Source of the DNA: Streptomyces sp. NBC_01431
GTDB lineage: Bacteria > Actinomycetota > Actinomycetes > Streptomycetales > Streptomycetaceae
Assembly: GCF_036231355.1 (NCBI RefSeq)
Contig: NZ_CP109496.1
Span: 620,001-684,000, forward strand
Direction of reading: 5' to 3'
DNA length: 64,000 nucleotides
The notes under the pieces are model-generated. The model saw nothing but the letters and a program-made list of their open reading frames with translations. It ran no database searches and had not been told where the DNA came from. Of this stretch, positions 25,912-34,019 are shown one piece after another (the first letter of the stretch is position 1; every line of letters starts with the position of its first letter). Made by a program: the position numbers and the translations under genes.

Positions 25912-25917
25912 TATCCT
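25912..25917 (+). promoter_or_regulatory. -10 element for a probable leaderless LLM transcript
   Basis: TATCCT ends 6 nt before the ATG at 25924 and no Shine-Dalgarno sequence precedes that ATG, as expected if transcription begins at the start codon. No convincing -35 was found. Confidence 0.4.
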
Positions 25918-25923
25918 GGGCAC

Positions 25924-26916
25924 ATGATCGATCTGCCGCTCTCCGCGCTGGAAGTCGCCATGGTCCAGAACGGCACCCGGGCCGTGGACACATTGCGGGA
26001 TACCACCGAGTTCGCCCGCCGCCTCGATGCCCTCGGCTACCGACGGCTTTGGTACGCCGAGCACCACCACTCCCCCGCGATCGGGGCGTTCCCGCCCGTT
26101 GTCCTCACCGCCCACGCCGCGGCGTCGACGCGAGCCATCCGCCTGGGCTCCGGAGGCGTACTCGCGCCCAACCACGCCCCGATCATGCTGGCGGAGCAGT
26201 TCGGCACGCTCGCCGCACTGCACCCCGGCCGGATCGACCTCGGCATCGGCCGCGGCCCCGGAACGTTCCACGAGCCGACCGCCCGAGCCCTGCGGCGCGG
26301 GGCGGGTCCGACGACGGACGAGGAGTACCGGGACGACGTCGCGGCGACGCTGCGCCTGCTGCTGGACGAGGTCGCGCTCGGGCCGCTCCCCGAGCCGTGG
26401 CTGCTGTCCTCCAGCACGGCCGGCGCCGCGCTCGCCGCGGAGCTCGGCCTGCCGATCGCCTTCGCCCACCACATCCGGCCGGACAACACCCTCGCCGCAC
26501 TCGACCACTACCGTGCGCACTTCTCCCCCTCCCGATGGTGTGAGCGCCCGCGGGTGCTGGTCTGCGTCGAGACGGTGTGCGCCGAGACGCCGCAGGAAGC
26601 GGCGCGGCTCGCGGGGCCGATGAACGTCATCAAAGCCGGTCTCCTCAAGGGGGAGAGTGACACGCCGTTCCCGTCACCCGAAGAGGCTGCCCGGCATCAG
26701 TTCACCGCGCAGGAGGAAAGGGCACTGGCTGCCTTCCTCGCTCATCAGGCACACGGCACACCCGAGATGGTCCTACGGCGCCTCACCGAGCTCGCAGCCG
26801 CGACCGCGGCGGACGAACTCATGCTGGTCACGCCCATATACGCGGTGGCCGACCGGTTGCGCTCCTACGAACTGGTCCAGCAGTGCAGCGTGCCGCCGAC
26901 ATCGCCGGAACGCTGA
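25924..26916 (+). CDS. LLM-class flavin-dependent oxidoreductase (luciferase-like)
   Basis: A bacterial luciferase-like monooxygenase of 330 aa, in the MsnO8/single-component LLM group. Signatures include YRRLWYAEHHHSPAIG, IRLGSGGVLAPNHAPIMLAEQFGTL (split over two strands), HPGRIDLGIGRGPG, and a central PLPEPWLLSSSTAGAALAAELG. It would use FMNH2 and O2 to oxidise an organic substrate. ATG at 25924 is the only reasonable start and lacks a Shine-Dalgarno sequence. The gene stands alone with about 120 bp to the next one. Confidence 0.9.
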   Translation: MIDLPLSALEVAMVQNGTRAVDTLRDTTEFARRLDALGYRRLWYAEHHHSPAIGAFPPVVLTAHAAASTRAIRLGSGGVLAPNHAPIMLAEQFGTLAALHPGRIDLGIGRGPGTFHEPTARALRRGAGPTTDEEYRDDVAATLRLLLDEVALGPLPEPWLLSSSTAGAALAAELGLPIAFAHHIRPDNTLAALDHYRAHFSPSRWCERPRVLVCVETVCAETPQEAARLAGPMNVIKAGLLKGESDTPFPSPEEAARHQFTAQEERALAAFLAHQAHGTPEMVLRRLTELAAATAADELMLVTPIYAVADRLRSYELVQQCSVPPTSPER

Positions 26917-27039
26917 GTGCGCCCGAGAGCCGCTCTGGTGCGGAACTCCTTTGACGGTCCCGGGCGTTGAACCGAAAGAGCCGGCCGCCGGGCGCCCCGG
27001 ACCACGGGCGCCCTCCCCTCAACAGAGAGCAGGACAGGA

Positions 27040-27384
27040 ATGACGTACGAGCAACCGCTGCCTGAGCCGGACCCGGCGGCGAAGGGACCCACCGCGGCGG
27101 AGCGGGCGGGGCGGGAGGCGGTGCGCCACCAGGCGCAGGGGATGGGTCATCACGAGGCCGCCCAGGCGTTCCGCCGTCTGGCCGCTGCCGCGGACAGCCC
27201 CTCGCAGGACGAGGTGAACGGTCCGGCCGACACGGCGGACGAGGGCCGCCGCCTGGCCGAACTCGCCGAGTGGGAACGGATAGTGGGGCAGCTGTCCCTC
27301 CACGCGGGCACCTACGATGTCGCGTCCGATCCGTACGTCCAGGGGGAGCGTGCGGCGCACGAGCGGCTGCGCGCCGCGCGGTAG
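27040..27384 (+). CDS. Small acidic hypothetical protein
   Basis: A 114-aa protein without recognisable domain. It is charged and predicted helical, with Ala/Glu/Arg-rich stretches (AAERAGREAVRHQAQGMGHHEAA, split about residues 20-42; later LAELAEWERIVGQLSLHAG). GAGAGCAGGACAGG precedes the ATG. It converges on the Dps gene with 26 bp between stops. A stress-related role is suggested only by the neighbourhood. Confidence 0.65.
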   Translation: MTYEQPLPEPDPAAKGPTAAERAGREAVRHQAQGMGHHEAAQAFRRLAAAADSPSQDEVNGPADTADEGRRLAELAEWERIVGQLSLHAGTYDVASDPYVQGERAAHERLRAAR

Positions 27385-27410
27385 CGCCGTCGGGCCTTGG
27401 CCGCGAGCCG

Positions 27411-27881
27411 TCAATTGTTCTCCGCCTGGAACATCCAGGCGTGCTTTTCCAGGTCGGCCGTCAACGTGATGAGCAGATCCTGACTCACCGGGTCCGGCTC
27501 CCCGGTCACGGCGATCCGCTCGCGCATGCGCTCCACGACCTTGCCGAGGGAGACCACCAGGATCTCGACGGCTTCGGAGTCCTTGATCCAGCCCTCCGGC
27601 AGCGTCCCGATCGCGCTGGTCGCGGCGACGGTCGCCGAGCGGCCGTCCGGGTTGACCCCCAGGGCCGAGGCGCGTTCGGCCACCGTGTCGGAGTGCTGGC
27701 GTGCCGTGGTCACGACCTCGTCCAGTTGCAGATGGACGGAGCGGAAGCGAGGTCCGACCACGTTCCAGTGCACCTGTTTGGCCGCAAGCGAGAGATCCAC
27801 CAGGTCCACGAGTGCGCCCTGCAACGCTGCGCCGACCGCCTTCAGGTCCTTCTCCGGCAGCGAACTCTTCACGACAGACAC
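27411..27881 (-). CDS. Dps-family ferritin-like DNA-protection protein
   Basis: A 156-aa Dps protein that stores iron and shields DNA during oxidative or starvation stress as a dodecamer. The ferroxidase signature is KQVHWNVVGPRFRSVHLQLD followed by EVV, and the second His/Asp cluster lies in the LITLTADLEKHAWMFQ helix. The GTG at 27881 is preceded by GGAG at 5-nt spacing; upstream in-frame codons are not used. It is isolated on the minus strand between two small stress-type genes. Confidence 0.9.
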   Translation of the reverse strand: MSVVKSSLPEKDLKAVGAALQGALVDLVDLSLAAKQVHWNVVGPRFRSVHLQLDEVVTTARQHSDTVAERASALGVNPDGRSATVAATSAIGTLPEGWIKDSEAVEILVVSLGKVVERMRERIAVTGEPDPVSQDLLITLTADLEKHAWMFQAENN

Positions 27882-28147
27882 GCGTACTCCATTCGTCGTT
27901 CTCGATTGCACGTCCTTTTTTCGCGTGCCTCGGAATTCGACGCTCAAACGTCGTCCGAAAGCCGCCCCGGCGCACCGAGGGAGCCGCCGCCCATGCGTGC
28001 GGCCACTGGCCCCCCAATGCGCCACTCGACTGGCATAACCGCTCCTGGCCTGGGCACCCTACGCGGCGGGGCCTTGGGCGGCCCGGAACGACTCAACCGC
28101 GTGCACCGTGTCTGACGGCCCGGTCACACCGACGCCTGGAGATCACC

Positions 28148-28417
28148 ATGAGCATCATTGCCTGGGTTCTGATCGGCCTTCTCGCCGGCGCCATCGCCAA
28201 AGCAATCATGCCGGGGAAGGACCCAGGCGGCTGCTTCATCACCATGATCATCGGAATCGTGGGCGGCGTCCTCGGTGGATGGCTCGGGAAGGTCATCTTC
28301 CATGTCCACTCCATCAAAGGTTTCTTCCACCTGTCGACGTGGATCGCGGCCATCGTCGGCTCCGTCATCGTGCTGATCATCTACCGCCTGATCACCGGCA
28401 GCCGCAGCCGCCACTGA
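28148..28417 (+). CDS. GlsB/YeaQ/YmgE-family small membrane protein
   Basis: An 89-aa membrane protein with three hydrophobic segments, Gly-rich and with the family motif (MSIIAWVLIGLLAGAIAK, then MPGKDPGGCFITMIIGIVGG, ending in a basic GSRSRH tail). Members are transglycosylase-associated or stress-induced membrane proteins of unknown mechanism. The ATG at 28148 follows CTGGAGATCACC. It is monocistronic and converges on the lipoprotein gene at 28488. Confidence 0.9.
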   Translation: MSIIAWVLIGLLAGAIAKAIMPGKDPGGCFITMIIGIVGGVLGGWLGKVIFHVHSIKGFFHLSTWIAAIVGSVIVLIIYRLITGSRSRH

Positions 28418-28487
28418 GTTCCGGCGGAGCCGGCCGAGGCCGGATTCCACGAGGTTGTGCGTCCTCATGGCATTGCGCACACCTCTG

Positions 28488-29765
28488 TCAGCGCCGCAGC
28501 CACAGATCGCTGTTGCCCGCGATGACCACCGTGCCGTTCGCCAGGGTCGTCACGGCGGACGGCGGCTGGGCGTGACAGCCGAGTTCGCCGCGCTGCCAGC
28601 CGGTCGGGGTGCCGTCACCGGTCCAGACCGCCCCGCAGTACGTCGGCATCGTCTGGGGGTTCTTCCCCGGTACGCGCAGGCTGCCCACCACAACGGGGTG
28701 GCCCTGAGCATCGACGGTCGCCGCGACGACACCTCCCGCACCCATGGCGGAGGTGTCGGCCTTGGTCCAGGCGGCGCCGTCCTGACTGGTGAGCAGTACC
28801 GGCACTTCGGGCTTGGTGGGAGCGCCCGTGAGGCCGCCCACGGCGAACCATCGTCCGGCCGCCCGGAAAGCGCCGGTCATGACCGTGCCCGTCGGCAGCC
28901 CCTCGACCGTGCTCGCCGTCCAGTGCAGTCCGCTGTCGGCGGAGTGCCAGACCAGCAGCGTGCCCGTGGGCACGGTGGTGAAGGCGTTCGAGGAGTACCT
29001 GCCGACCACGATCACCTCCTGGCCGTCGGCGGCCATCGGTCCGGCCGTGGTCTGTGACCAGCCGGCCGGGGCCTCTGGCAGCGACACGCGCCGCACCGTC
29101 GCGCCGCGGTCGTCGGAGACGTACAGGAAGGGAGCGGTGCGGCTGGAGACGGTCTCGCCGCCGGCGATCAGCAGCCGACTCCCGCTCCGTACGGCCGAGT
29201 TGACCTGACCCTGGTCCGAGGTGTCCGTCTGCTTGACCGCCCAGGGCAGCTTGAGGTCGGCCAGCTTCCGTATCCGCCCGTTCCGTTCGCGCATGTGCAC
29301 AACATCGGATACGAAGCTCTGGGAGCCGTCGTCCCAGTCGACCACCGCCTGCGCCGGTACGCCGCCGCCGGGGGCTCCATGCCGCATCGAGTTCGGCACG
29401 TCGGACTCATCCTTGGGCGAATCCGCGGGGTCGGGATGCAGGGTGAGCTTGATACAGTCCGCGTTGCCCGACCAGTTGACGGGCACGTTCTCGTATCCGT
29501 TGGGGTAAGTCCCCACACCCAGCACGCAGTTGCCCTCTCGGGCGAGGAGTCGCAGCCCCTCGCCGGGCGGGAGATATCCCTTATCGTCGGCCGCCGGCCA
29601 TTGCACACTGTCGGCGTACCGCACGAACCCCAGCTTCTCGGCCCCGACATGCCCCGTGCCAAGTGGCGAACCAGCCGTGCGCGTGCCGCAGGCCGACAGC
29701 GAAAGCACCAGAACTGCGGCCCCGGCGTGCGCAACGAGGCGCCCCCGTCCCCCGCGAAGAATCAT
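28488..29765 (-). CDS. Lipoprotein with BNR/sialidase-like beta-propeller repeats
   Basis: A 425-aa lipoprotein: the N-terminus MILRGGRGRLVAHAG is followed by a hydrophobic core and the lipobox LSACGT. The mature part has a pre-domain (about 30-150) and then repeated Asp-box-like strands such as YVSDDRGATVRRV, WHSADSGLHWTAS and LTSQDGAAWTKAD, typical of sialidase-type or photosystem-assembly-like propellers. No catalytic residues are evident, so it is likely a binding protein on the outer face of the membrane. Divergent from the methyltransferase operon. Confidence 0.8.
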   Translation of the reverse strand: MILRGGRGRLVAHAGAAVLVLSLSACGTRTAGSPLGTGHVGAEKLGFVRYADSVQWPAADDKGYLPPGEGLRLLAREGNCVLGVGTYPNGYENVPVNWSGNADCIKLTLHPDPADSPKDESDVPNSMRHGAPGGGVPAQAVVDWDDGSQSFVSDVVHMRERNGRIRKLADLKLPWAVKQTDTSDQGQVNSAVRSGSRLLIAGGETVSSRTAPFLYVSDDRGATVRRVSLPEAPAGWSQTTAGPMAADGQEVIVVGRYSSNAFTTVPTGTLLVWHSADSGLHWTASTVEGLPTGTVMTGAFRAAGRWFAVGGLTGAPTKPEVPVLLTSQDGAAWTKADTSAMGAGGVVAATVDAQGHPVVVGSLRVPGKNPQTMPTYCGAVWTGDGTPTGWQRGELGCHAQPPSAVTTLANGTVVIAGNSDLWLRR

Positions 29766-30101
29766 CCGGACACCCTAGCGATCCCGGTGAACGCCCGGCA
29801 GTGGCAGGCCGCCCGCTGCGGTCCCACACCACATCCCGTGCCGGGCCTGGGCCCGCCGTATGCCCGCCGCGCGGACGGGGCCGGGATGCGCACCCCACAC
29901 CCAAACCCCCGGCCCCTCCCTGGCGAAAAACCCTCGCGCCCTGCATCACCGCGGTCCCCCTGGGCACCTGTACCCGCCACGGTGCGCCCCGTCGCATCGT
30001 CCCCAATGGACGTCAGGCAGAAAGCGAGGAACGCTGGTGGAGGACCCTGATTCCTCAGTCACGCGGGGTTTGTTCCAGGAACCCGCTCAGCGAGGTCGAC
30101 C
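29766..30101. other. 336-bp divergent gap
   Basis: This is presumed to hold promoters for the lipoprotein gene (leftward) and the methyltransferase operon (rightward). It is C-rich on the + strand between 29875 and 29980. I found no convincing promoter, palindrome or coding stretch. Confidence 0.4.
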
Positions 30102-30800
30102 ATGGCGCGTTTGATCACTCCCAGCGCCCCCTCGGCTCGGTTCATGGTTCCCGAACGCCTGTGGCGGCTGCCCGGTGTGTACGCCCCGCAGGCCGACACC
30201 CGGCTGCTCGGTGACGCCCTGCGCCGCGAGGGCGCTCTGACCGGTCTGGACGTACTGGACATCGGCACGGGCAGCGGCGCTCTGGCCCTGTACGCCGCAC
30301 ATCAGGGCGCCCGGGTCACCGCACTCGACGTCTCCCGCCGTGCCGTGTGGAGCACCCGGCTCAACGCGTGGCGCGCCGGGCGGCGGATCACGGTCAGGCA
30401 CGGCAGCCTTGAGTCCCTCACCGACCGCCGCTTCGATCTGGTTCTCAGCAACCCGCCCTATGTCCCCGCCCCACATCGCAGGCCGCCCGCGCGGGGCGCC
30501 GCGCGGGCCTGGGACGCCGGCATCGACGGCCGCCATGTGCTCGACCGGCTGGGCGAGACCGCGCCCGCCCTGCTGCGTCCGCACGGCGTGCTGATGCTGG
30601 TCCAGTCCGCACTGAGCGGCACGGACGCGACGCTGCAGTTGCTGGAGGCGGCCGGTATGCGGGCGAAGGTGTCCGACCGGGCCGTCATCCCGTACGGGCC
30701 CGTGCTGCGCTCGCGAGCGGCGTGGCTGCGCACCCGAGGGCTGGTCGGCCCCGACGACACGATGGAAGAGCTGGTGGTGATCCGTGCCGAGCGCTCCTGA
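30102..30800 (+). CDS. HemK2/MTQ2-like SAM-dependent methyltransferase
   Basis: A 232-aa class I methyltransferase with SAM motif I LDVLDIGTGSGALALYAA (about 50-67) and the amide/N-methyltransferase signature LVLSNPPYVPAP (about 115-126), which marks enzymes that modify glutamine side chains, nucleobases or related nitrogen groups. It resembles release-factor methyltransferases but lacks their N-terminal helical domain, so it fits the short HemK2/MTQ2 type. Its 3' end overlaps the CDGSH gene by 17 bp. The substrate is unknown; the operon partners suggest an iron-dependent pathway rather than translation. Confidence 0.85.
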   Translation: MARLITPSAPSARFMVPERLWRLPGVYAPQADTRLLGDALRREGALTGLDVLDIGTGSGALALYAAHQGARVTALDVSRRAVWSTRLNAWRAGRRITVRHGSLESLTDRRFDLVLSNPPYVPAPHRRPPARGAARAWDAGIDGRHVLDRLGETAPALLRPHGVLMLVQSALSGTDATLQLLEAAGMRAKVSDRAVIPYGPVLRSRAAWLRTRGLVGPDDTMEELVVIRAERS

Positions 30801-31023
30801 ACATCCCCGCCCCGCGCCCGCGCGGCGGGTGACTGTCGATCCCGAAGGTCCGGTGCTGGTGGAGGGCCCCGTCGAGGTGACGGCGGCCGACGGCACCACC
30901 GCACGCTCGGACCGCTTCGTCGTCGCCGTCTGCACCTGTCGGCGCACCCGCACCCCGCCCTGGTGCGACACCAGCCACCGCCGCCGCACGAAGGACCCCA
31001 ACGCCGTGAAGGACACTCAGTGA
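30784..31023 (+). CDS. CDGSH iron-sulfur domain protein
   Basis: A 79-aa protein with the 2Fe-2S-binding motif CTCRRTRTPPWCDTSH (three Cys and one His in the order C-x-C-x8-C-x3-H), in which the usual Gly of C-D-G-S-H is Thr. These clusters transfer electrons or sense redox state. The first ~20 residues are Pro/Ala-rich. ATG at 30784 lies inside the methyltransferase gene and the TGA is overlapped by the next GTG start, so all three genes are translationally coupled. Confidence 0.88.
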   Translation: MPSAPEHPRPAPARRVTVDPEGPVLVEGPVEVTAADGTTARSDRFVVAVCTCRRTRTPPWCDTSHRRRTKDPNAVKDTQ

Positions 31024-32015
31024 CCGCCCTGCCCAGCCCGCGCGGCCCCCTTTCCCATGCCGTGATCGCCGCGTTGCGCGACGGCCCGGTCGATCAACTC
31101 CCCGGCGCGGCCGACACCCGCACCGCCGATCCGTACGGTGACGACCTACAGCTCGCCCTGTATGTGCTGTACGAACTGCACTACCGCGGCTTCGCCCTTG
31201 TGAGCGACGACCTCGAATGGCACCCGGCCCTGCTCGCCGTGCGCCAGTGCCTGGAGGCCCCGTTCCTGTGCGCCCTGCGCGCCGATACACCGGACAACCG
31301 CGGCGCACGGCAGGCTCTGGACGACCTGCTCGTGGAACCGGTCGACCGCACCGGCAGCGTCAGCCACCACCTGGCCGACGACGGAGAGCTCTGGCAGATG
31401 CGGGAGTACGCGATGGTCCGCTCGCTCTACCACCTCAAGGAAGCCGACCCCCATGTCTGGGTCGTACCGCGCCTGCGCGGGCGGGCCAAGGCCGCGATGG
31501 TGGCCGTCGAGTACGACGAGTTCGGCGCCGGGCGCGCCGAACGCATCCACGCCCGGCTCTTCGCGGACCTGATGGAGGATCTCGGCCTGGACACCGGCTA
31601 CGGCCATTACGTGGACCAGGCGCCGGCCGAGGCCCTGGCCGTCGTCAATCTCATGTCGCTCTTCGGACTGCACCGCGCGCTGCGGGGCGCCCTGGTCGGC
31701 CATTTCGCCACCGTGGAGATCACGTCCTCGCCCGGCTCACGCCGCTTGGCCGCCGCCATGCGCCGCCTGGGGGCGGGCCCCGCGGCGGAGCACTTCTACA
31801 CCGAGCACGTGGAGGCGGACGCCGTTCACGAGCAAGTCGTCCGCCATGAGGTGGTCGCGGGTCTCCTGGCCGACGAACCCCATCTGGACGCCGACATAGC
31901 TTTCGGTGCCGACGCCACCGAACTCGTCGAAGCCCGGCTCGCCGATCGCCTCCTGACGGCTTGGAACAATGGGCGCTCGGCCCTGTACGACCCCCAACCC
32001 GTGGCAGCGCACTGA
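31020..32015 (+). CDS. Heme-oxygenase-like iron-containing redox enzyme (HDO superfamily)
   Basis: A 331-aa helical protein of the iron-containing redox enzyme family, relatives of which form a diiron site and oxidise amine or acid substrates. Candidate ligands occur in YVLYELHYRGFALV (Glu/His), VEYDEFGAGRAERIHARLFADLMEDLG (split; Glu, His, Asp) and EHFYTEHVEADAVHEQVVRHEVV (split; several His/Glu). GTG at 31020 overlaps the CDGSH stop as GTGA. With the CDGSH protein as possible electron donor and the methyltransferase upstream, this looks like a small biosynthetic or detoxifying operon. Confidence 0.85.
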   Translation: MTALPSPRGPLSHAVIAALRDGPVDQLPGAADTRTADPYGDDLQLALYVLYELHYRGFALVSDDLEWHPALLAVRQCLEAPFLCALRADTPDNRGARQALDDLLVEPVDRTGSVSHHLADDGELWQMREYAMVRSLYHLKEADPHVWVVPRLRGRAKAAMVAVEYDEFGAGRAERIHARLFADLMEDLGLDTGYGHYVDQAPAEALAVVNLMSLFGLHRALRGALVGHFATVEITSSPGSRRLAAAMRRLGAGPAAEHFYTEHVEADAVHEQVVRHEVVAGLLADEPHLDADIAFGADATELVEARLADRLLTAWNNGRSALYDPQPVAAH

Positions 32016-32060
32016 CCCCAGGAATTACGCCCTCACAAAATGCGCCCTGCGAATCCCCGG

Positions 32061-32085
32061 GTGTAATCTGATATCCGCTGGGTAC
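32061..32085 (+). promoter_or_regulatory. SigB-type promoter of the small hydrophobic protein
   Basis: GTGT (32061-32064), a 15-nt spacer and GGGTAC (32080-32085) match the Streptomyces SigB/general stress consensus GNNT-N14-16-GGGTAY. It lies 25 bp before the ATG at 32110, with GGAGG between. Confidence 0.6.
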
Positions 32086-32109
32086 TCGGTGGCTCGGAGG
32101 GTGATAACC

Positions 32110-32271
32110 ATGATTCCGTTGCTTCTCGTCCTTCTGCTGATCCTGATCCTCTTCGGTGCCGGCTTTGCTCTGAAGATCCTTTGGTGGATCGCGATCGTCG
32201 TCCTCGTTCTGTGGCTGATCGGTTTCGTGGCCCGCCCGAGGGACGGTGGCGGCCGCTGGTACCGCTGGTAG
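32110..32271 (+). CDS. Small hydrophobic membrane protein
   Basis: A 53-aa protein, almost entirely hydrophobic (two segments around residues 3-20 and 22-42) with a basic, Gly-rich C-terminus RPRDGGGRWYRW. CGGAGGGTGATAACC precedes the ATG. Such peptides are common in Streptomyces, and this one has a SigB-type promoter, which suggests a stress role. Function unknown. Confidence 0.8.
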   Translation: MIPLLLVLLLILILFGAGFALKILWWIAIVVLVLWLIGFVARPRDGGGRWYRW

Positions 32272-32704
32272 CCGGTCAGGCGGGCTGAGCCCCATCTGCA
32301 CAGGTCACACGTCATGTGTGGCGATGGCGCGTCACACCCCTCGCGGTGCGGCGCGCCACTGTCATGTCGGTAGCCGCTGTCATGTCGGTGGCACGGGAAG
32401 CCGGTTGCCTCCACCGCCCCGGCGATCGCACCGGTTTCTCGTGAAGCGCCGGGCGCGGACCGGGCGTACGGTTTGAGACGCAGAGTGTGCGTGGGATCTC
32501 CACGAGCGCCGCGGGGGAACAAAGGCGCCCCGGGGAATTCTCGCCAAACTGCCGAACACTATTGGCGGCGCACTGTTTGCGCCTCGTCGAGAAGCATGTG
32601 TGGAATCAGAGGAGCAGTTTTCGAACCACCACGTTTGGATCGGCCGCGCGCGTGCACACGTATGTATGTCGTTGCTGTCCGACGAGTCCACAGGAGTGAT
32701 TTCT
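32272..32704. other. 433-bp upstream region of the csbD-like gene
   Basis: The direct repeat TGTCATGTCGGTAGC/TGTCATGTCGGTGGC occurs at about 32359-32394, near the left end. The region becomes less GC-rich to the right (32530-32680). No unambiguous promoter or coding sequence is visible; a long 5' leader for the CsbD-like gene is possible. Confidence 0.4.
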
Positions 32705-32878
32705 ATGTCCGGTGAGAAGAAGACCAAGGCCAAGGCCGAGCAGGCGAAGGGCAAGGTCAAGGAGGCGGCGGGGCGCGCCGTCGGCAACGAGAGCATGGAA
32801 GCGAAGGGCCGCGCCGAGCAGGCCAAGGGGGACGCGCGTCAGGCCAAGGAGAAGACCAAGGACGTGTTCAAGCACTGA
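32705..32878 (+). CDS. CsbD-family general stress protein
   Basis: A 57-aa, highly charged protein built of Lys/Ala/Glu-rich helical repeats with the CsbD pattern KAEQAKGKVKEAAGRAVGNE and MEAKGRAEQAKGDARQAKEK. In Bacillus csbD is SigB-dependent; here no SigB promoter could be fixed. ATG at 32705 is used (the frame is open further upstream but carries non-coding features). Ends at a strong terminator. Confidence 0.9.
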   Translation: MSGEKKTKAKAEQAKGKVKEAAGRAVGNESMEAKGRAEQAKGDARQAKEKTKDVFKH

Positions 32879-32892
32879 CCCACTGCGCAGTC

Positions 32893-32920
32893 GAGCCCGG
32901 CCGGAAAACCGGCCGGGCTC
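32893..32920. terminator. Bidirectional intrinsic terminator
   Basis: Perfect 12-bp stem, GAGCCCGGCCGG (32893-32904) and its complement (32909-32920), with an AAAA loop. It separates the converging csbD-like and Rieske genes. Confidence 0.88.
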
Positions 32921-32955
32921 CGCCGTGCTCTCGCCGGATCCCGCGCAGTGCGGGG

Positions 32956-33909
32956 TCAGCCGACGGTGGGGAGGCGGACCTGCAGAAGGCCGTCCTCGGT
33001 CACCTTGGTCTCGAAGACGGGCTGCGGCGACGTGGCGGGACCGGCCACGTTCATGCCGTCGGACAGGCGGAACACACTTGAGTGCCAAGGGCATTCGACA
33101 CAGCCGTCGGAGACGGTGCCCTCGGAGAGCGGACCCGCGAAGTGGCTGCATCCGTCGGCCAATACGTGGAAGTCACCGTCCGCCGATCGCATGACGAACA
33201 GGGGCACCGTGTTCAGCATGCGCCGCACCGCTCGGCCCACCGGCAACTCCGCCACCGTGCCCACGCTGTGCCAGCCGGGCTTCACCAGATGCGCCACGGC
33301 CTCCGTCTTGTTGGAGCCCGCCGCCTGCCGGAAGGCGATGTGCCCACCGATCACGCCGCCCAGACCGGCCGCGGCGAGCCCGGCGAACGCCAGCGCCCTG
33401 CCGAGCACCGGCTTGCCGCGGCCCCGTACCCTCCAGGACCCGGCATACAGCCCGATCGCGGTGGCATTCGATACGGCGTGCACCAGCCCGGAGCGCAGTT
33501 GCTGCGGCGGCTGTTCCGCCCAGTCCACCCACCCCGACAGTGCGGTCGGCGCCGCGGAGACCACGCCCACACCGACCAGCAGCCGCGCGCTGCGTCCCGC
33601 TCCCGGCACGAGGTCGAGGACCGCTGCGGAGAGCCAGGCGCCCATCGGTACCTGGACCAGTGCCGGATGGAGGGGATGCCCGATCTGGCGACCGTGCAGA
33701 ACGTCGCGGCAGCGTCCCAGCGGCAGACCCCGCACGGCCCGCTGCAAGGGGCTGATCACCCGGTCCAGAGCCTCGGCCCCTCCCAGCGCGTCGAGCGCCT
33801 TCACGAGCGGGAGCCCGCTCGGGCCTGCCGCCCCACATCGCTTTCGCTGACCTTTGGCAGGGCCGGAACTCACGCTTGGCTTCGCAAACATCGCTGACAG
33901 CAGTCGCAT
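32956..33909 (-). CDS. Membrane protein with DUF2231-like region and C-terminal Rieske 2Fe-2S domain
   Basis: A 317-aa protein. The N-terminal half holds about four hydrophobic helices (IGHPLHPALVQVPMGAWLS, then AARLLVGVGVVSAAPTALSG-like and GLAAAGLGGVIGGHIAF), as in DUF2231 proteins. The C-terminal ~100 residues form a Rieske domain: GCSHFAGPLSEG and VECPWHSSVF give the C-x-H and C-x2-H cluster ligands. The electron partner is unknown. GTG at 33963 would lengthen it by 18 residues; ATG 33909 is preferred because the N-terminus is otherwise atypical. Confidence 0.88.
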   Translation of the reverse strand: MRLLSAMFAKPSVSSGPAKGQRKRCGAAGPSGLPLVKALDALGGAEALDRVISPLQRAVRGLPLGRCRDVLHGRQIGHPLHPALVQVPMGAWLSAAVLDLVPGAGRSARLLVGVGVVSAAPTALSGWVDWAEQPPQQLRSGLVHAVSNATAIGLYAGSWRVRGRGKPVLGRALAFAGLAAAGLGGVIGGHIAFRQAAGSNKTEAVAHLVKPGWHSVGTVAELPVGRAVRRMLNTVPLFVMRSADGDFHVLADGCSHFAGPLSEGTVSDGCVECPWHSSVFRLSDGMNVAGPATSPQPVFETKVTEDGLLQVRLPTVG

Positions 33910-34019
33910 GTCGTGCGGGTTACCTTCCCGCCCACCGCCCAAACGGCTTCGGGTCTTCTCCACCCCGCTCGGCCCGCGATGCCACCTCGTCTGGCCTCAT
34001 CGAGGCTTCGCCACCCGAC

